Shown piece by piece: positions 60,958-64,000 of a DNA stretch of 64,000 bases; within the stretch, counting starts at the first letter, position 1; each line of letters begins with the position of its first letter. The notes under the pieces are model-generated. The model ran no database searches and was not told the origin of the DNA. It saw nothing but the letters and a program-made list of their open reading frames with translations. The stretch is from JAKFWF01 sp963732635 (GTDB lineage Bacteria > Pseudomonadota > Alphaproteobacteria > Rhizobiales > Hyphomicrobiaceae): positions 315,424 to 379,423 of the forward strand of contig CAVTAL010000005.1 of assembly GCA_963732635.1 (NCBI GenBank), read 5' to 3'. A program made the position numbers and the translations under genes.

Positions 60958-61959
60958 ATGACACAGACCCGCCCCCCCATGGACGACTATATTGCCGGCG
61001 TGCGCGCCGGTGACCGGGCAATGCTCGGCCGCGCAATTACGCTCGTCGAGAGTACAAAGCCCGAGCATCGAGCCCGCGCCCGCGACCTGCTGCAGGCGCT
61101 AATGCCCCATACCGGCCAAGCGCTGCGGCTTGGCATCACCGGCGTTCCCGGCGTCGGCAAGTCGACCACCATCGACCAACTTGGCCTCAACCTGATTTCG
61201 CGCGGCCATCGGGTCGCGGTGCTGGCGGTCGACCCGACCTCGAAGCGCTCCGGCGGCTCGATCCTCGGCGACAAGACGCGCATGACGCGGCTCAGTGCTG
61301 AAGCCGATGCATTCATCCGGCCGTCGCCGACATCGGGCACACTCGGCGGCGTCACCGCCAAGACGCGCGAAACCATGGCCCTGGTCGAGGCAGCCGGCTA
61401 CGACATCGTCATCGTCGAGACGGTCGGCGTCGGCCAGTCCGAGGTCGCGGTCGCCGACATGGTCGACTTCTTCCTGGTGCTGCTGCTGGCCGGTGGTGGC
61501 GACGATCTGCAGGGCATCAAGAAGGGCGTAATCGAACTCGCCGACATGATCGCAATCAACAAGGCCGACGGCGACAACATCCCGCGCGCCACCAAGGCTG
61601 CTGCCGACTATCAAGGTGCATTGAACATCCTGACGCCGCGCTCGAACCAGTGGCAACCGCCGGTGATTACAATCTCCGGCGCGGAGAACCTCGGCCTCGA
61701 CAGGCTGTGGGCACACATCGAGCGCTATCGCTCGCTCATGTCAAAGTCCGGCGAGTTGCAGCAGCGGCGCTCGGCGCAGGCGGTCGCCTGGATGCAGGAT
61801 TTGATCGCCGAGCGGTTGCTGACCACCGCGCGCAATCACCCGAGGGTGGTTGCCGCTTGGCCCGTGATCGAAGCAAAGGTGCGCAGCGGCGAACTGCTGC
61901 CGACGCGCGCGGTCGACGACGTGCTGGCGCTGATGGGCATATCGGACGTCATGTCGTGA
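60958..61959 (+). CDS. meaB: Methylmalonyl-CoA mutase-associated GTPase MeaB
   Basis: A 333-residue SIMIBI-class GTPase that loads and protects the B12 cofactor of methylmalonyl-CoA mutase. P-loop ITGVPGVGKSTTIDQLGL, metal loop VDPTSKRSGGSILGDKTRM, switch VETVGVGQSEVAVADMVDFF and specificity motif NKADGDN are all present. The C-terminal dimerisation arm follows. ATG 60958 gives MTQTRPPMDDYI; an in-frame ATG 21 bases on is possible. Overlaps the following GNAT gene (GTGA). Its partner is the frameshifted mutase gene upstream. Confidence 0.95.
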   Translation: MTQTRPPMDDYIAGVRAGDRAMLGRAITLVESTKPEHRARARDLLQALMPHTGQALRLGITGVPGVGKSTTIDQLGLNLISRGHRVAVLAVDPTSKRSGGSILGDKTRMTRLSAEADAFIRPSPTSGTLGGVTAKTRETMALVEAAGYDIVIVETVGVGQSEVAVADMVDFFLVLLLAGGGDDLQGIKKGVIELADMIAINKADGDNIPRATKAAADYQGALNILTPRSNQWQPPVITISGAENLGLDRLWAHIERYRSLMSKSGELQQRRSAQAVAWMQDLIAERLLTTARNHPRVVAAWPVIEAKVRSGELLPTRAVDDVLALMGISDVMS

Positions 61960-62456
61960 CGTCGGCTTTGGTCATTCCGCCGCGCTCCGAACCATTGGTC
62001 GATCTTGATATGGCTGCGTTCCTCGACCTCAACAATCGGCACAAGGTCGAGTTGTCGGAACTCGATGCCACGGAGCTGGCACGGCTGGTTTCGATAGCAT
62101 TTCAGGCGCGCGGCACCCGCAACCCGATGAGCATGCTGCTCGCCTATGACCAGTTGGCTGACTATGCGAGCCCGAACTTCCTCTGGTTCAAGGCGCGGTT
62201 CGAGAGGTTCGTCTATATCGATCGCGTGGTGGTTTCAGTTGACGGCCGTGGCTTGGGCCTCGCATCGCGGCTCTATGCCGATCTCGTCGAGGCCGCACGC
62301 TCAGCCGGCCACACGCGGATCGTCGCCGAGGTCAACAGCGATCCCCCAAACCCTGCGTCAGATGCATTTCACGCGGTGCGCGGGTTCACCGAGGTTGGGC
62401 GCGCCCATCTCGGGGATCGCGGCAAAACGGTGCGCTACCTGTGCCAGTCTCTTTGA
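61956..62456 (+). CDS. GNAT-family N-acetyltransferase
   Basis: 166 residues. The acetyl-CoA-binding core is in FVYIDRVVVSVDGRGLGLAS (motif A, R-G-x-G-x-A), then LYADLVEAARSAGHTRIVAE and DAFHAVRGFTEVGRAHLGD. GTG 61956 is the start because it overlaps the MeaB stop by four bases and gives a normal-length domain. It is translationally coupled to meaB. Substrate unknown. Confidence 0.85.
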   Translation: MTSALVIPPRSEPLVDLDMAAFLDLNNRHKVELSELDATELARLVSIAFQARGTRNPMSMLLAYDQLADYASPNFLWFKARFERFVYIDRVVVSVDGRGLGLASRLYADLVEAARSAGHTRIVAEVNSDPPNPASDAFHAVRGFTEVGRAHLGDRGKTVRYLCQSL

Positions 62457-62463
62457 CCTCGGG

Positions 62464-63093
62464 TCAGGTCTTAGTCGCGCGCCACGCCTTCAACGTGTCG
62501 AGATAGTCACGCGCGGCCGGCGTGTCTTGCTTTTCGATGGCCGCGATGACGCCTTCCTGGTCGGCCTGCTGCTTGTGCTGACCGAGTTTCCAACTCGCCT
62601 CGACCTTGGTCACCGTCATCTCGATGCCGACGATGGCGCGCAGCATCGCCTCGCGCTTAGCCGGCGTCATCTTTTCCGAGACCCAGGGCTTTTTTGGCAG
62701 AAGACGGGCCTCAAAATTGGCACTTAAGTGATCGACCAGATCGCGCATGCCGGCCGCATCCATTGCTTTGGCCGTACCACTCAGGTGCACACTGACATAG
62801 TTCCAGGTCGGCACCTGGTCTTCCATCACGTACCAGTCGGGCGAGATATAGTGATCAGGCCCGATCACCGTCAGCAGCACGTCGGGCGCATGGCCGATGA
62901 TCTGGTGCAACGGGTTGACGCGGGCGACGTGGAAGATCGCTCTTGTCACGCCATCCGCCGTTATCAGCTCGAACGGCAAGTGAGAGGCGACCGGCTTGCC
63001 CTGATCGACCGCGATGAAGGTGCCGAACCCGCGCTTGGCGGCGAACGTCAAGGCAGTTGCCTCGTCGGTCTTGAAGGCAGGAGCAACGTACAT
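62464..63093 (-). CDS. PaiB-family FMN-binding negative regulator
   Basis: 209 residues. N-terminal MYVAPAFKTDEATALTFAAK and GTFIAVDQGKPVASHLPFEL, RAIFHVARVNPLHQII and LLTVIGPDHYISPDWYV, then VPTWNYVSVHLSGTAKAM are the split-barrel FMN/heme-binding signature of PaiB. Ends with a helical segment. In Bacillus, PaiB is a regulator and PaiA an acetyltransferase; here a GNAT gene is the convergent neighbour, eight bases from stop to stop. Role uncertain. Confidence 0.88.
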   Translation of the reverse strand: MYVAPAFKTDEATALTFAAKRGFGTFIAVDQGKPVASHLPFELITADGVTRAIFHVARVNPLHQIIGHAPDVLLTVIGPDHYISPDWYVMEDQVPTWNYVSVHLSGTAKAMDAAGMRDLVDHLSANFEARLLPKKPWVSEKMTPAKREAMLRAIVGIEMTVTKVEASWKLGQHKQQADQEGVIAAIEKQDTPAARDYLDTLKAWRATKT

Positions 63094-63172
63094 GGCGGCG
63101 CCTCGAAAACTTGTCCACGGGTGTCAGGGCGGCGGGCTATAGTCCGGCATGCGTAGGACAGGAGCCCCCCAT

Positions 63173-64000
63173 ATGCAACGCCCGCTCAGCGGCCCAGCCC
63201 CGAAACTGACGGCCCCACCGGGGGCTTGCGACACGCACATGCACTTCTACGGCAGCCAGTATCCGCGCCATCCGGGCGGACCAGTGCCGGCGCCCGACGC
63301 CACCGTCGCCGAGTACCGCCAGATCATGAAATGGCTCGGCATTTCGCGTGTGGTGGTCGTGCAGCCCAATGCCTATGGCGACGACAACCGCTGCATCCTC
63401 GATGCGGTGGCCGAACTCGGCCAGGAAACGGCCCGTGCCATCGTCGTCGTCAAGCCGACCATCGCGGAAGCCGAATTGCAGCGCCTGCATGCAGCCGGCG
63501 CGCGCGGCGTGCGGATCATGTGTTTGCCGGGCGGCCATTCGAAGTGGGACGCGCTCGACGAGACGGTCGCTCGCATCGCCCCGCTCGGCTGGCATCCGAT
63601 CATTCAGTTCGACGGCCGCGAGTTCGAACAACACGAGGCGCAGCTTCGCACGATCAAAGGCAACTACATCATCGACCACACCGGCAAGTTCCTGGAGCCG
63701 GTGGCGCCCGACAGTGCACCGATGAAAGCATTCCTGCGGTTGCTCGATCGCGGCAACTGCTACGTGAAGCTATCCGGACCCTACGAGACCTCGAAGACCG
63801 GCGCGCCCGATTACGCTGACGTTGGACAGATCTCGAAGGCACTGGTGAAAGCCGCGCCCGAGCGCATGCTGTGGGCCTCGAACTGGCCGCATCCCGGATT
63901 GCCGGCGGAGAAGTATCCGAGCGACGTGGCGATGCTCGACCGCCTGCTCGACATCATGCCGGACGAAAAGGTGCAACGCATGACGTTGGTGGATAACCCG
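63173..64000 (+). CDS. Amidohydrolase family 2 protein (3' end outside window)
   Basis: 276 residues are visible before the window ends; no stop is reached. The TIM-barrel amidohydrolase_2 pattern shows in ACDTHMHFYGSQYPRHPGG (HxH), IVVVKPTIAEAELQRLHAAG, HPIIQFDGREFEQHEAQL, YIIDHTGKFLEPV and MLWASNWPHPGLPAEKY, whose Asn replaces the Asp of related decarboxylases and lactonases. It resembles 2-pyrone-4,6-dicarboxylate lactonase-like hydrolases. The ATG at 63173 lies after GGAGCCCCCC. Substrate unknown. Confidence 0.85.
   Translation, partial: MQRPLSGPAPKLTAPPGACDTHMHFYGSQYPRHPGGPVPAPDATVAEYRQIMKWLGISRVVVVQPNAYGDDNRCILDAVAELGQETARAIVVVKPTIAEAELQRLHAAGARGVRIMCLPGGHSKWDALDETVARIAPLGWHPIIQFDGREFEQHEAQLRTIKGNYIIDHTGKFLEPVAPDSAPMKAFLRLLDRGNCYVKLSGPYETSKTGAPDYADVGQISKALVKAAPERMLWASNWPHPGLPAEKYPSDVAMLDRLLDIMPDEKVQRMTLVDNP

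Overview
The window is a GC-rich chromosomal stretch of an alphaproteobacterium, most likely a Hyphomicrobiales (Rhizobiales) relative of the Bradyrhizobium/Xanthobacteraceae kind. The evidence is the aat / DUF2155 / NDUFA12-like gene order, a very long B12-dependent ribonucleotide reductase, a lexA gene with a GTTC-N7-GTTC operator, methylmalonyl-CoA mutase with MeaB, many ABC importers, and several families of dispersed palindromic repeats. No phage, conjugative element, CRISPR array, rRNA or tRNA gene was recognised.

Layout. 1-1.7 kb: end of a BPD_transp_2 permease translationally coupled to guanine deaminase. 1.7-9.2 kb: minus-strand conserved proteins, a large membrane protein, and a coupled trio of two MltB-type lytic transglycosylases and an SGNH-like protein. 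9.2-11.8 kb: repeat-rich intergenic DNA and a lower-GC patch with unknown genes and an RDD membrane protein. 11.8-16.1 kb: galE and galU divergent, a UxaA-family dehydratase, and a HlyC-like protein. 16.3-23.6 kb: a dipeptide-type ABC importer operon with two tandem binding proteins, divergent from an M20 amidohydrolase / NIPSNAP / FkbM group (23.9-26.2 kb). 26.4-34.9 kb: lexA, aat, DUF2155, NDUFA12-like, nrdJ, two small unknowns, DMT_6. 35.4-40.5 kb: SDR, NTF2-flavin monooxygenase, TPP enzyme and cupin. 40.5-51.7 kb: an IclR regulator divergent from a sugar-isomerase-like / FAD-oxidoreductase operon, then a branched-chain-type importer (Tat-exported binding protein, permease, and one polypeptide carrying second permease plus both ATPases), a quinone oxidoreductase and an agmatinase-family enzyme. 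51.7-64 kb: MMPL exporter, Uma2 and GIY-YIG nuclease remnants, methylmalonyl-CoA mutase, exported proteins, a DUF900 hydrolase, meaB, GNAT, PaiB-like and an amidohydrolase cut by the window end.

The theme is uptake and catabolism of organic nitrogen and carbon compounds (purines, peptides, amides, branched-chain-type substrates) with B12-dependent propionate and deoxynucleotide metabolism. About ten otherwise well-conserved genes carry one or more single-base indels, many in G or C runs. Either the assembly has residual indel errors or several genes are decaying. These genes are annotated across the break and flagged. The most unusual biology is the three-in-one importer, the HlyC-like protein without its catalytic residues, a paired NrdR-like operator far upstream of nrdJ, and palindromic repeats placed between binding-protein and permease genes in two separate transport operons.
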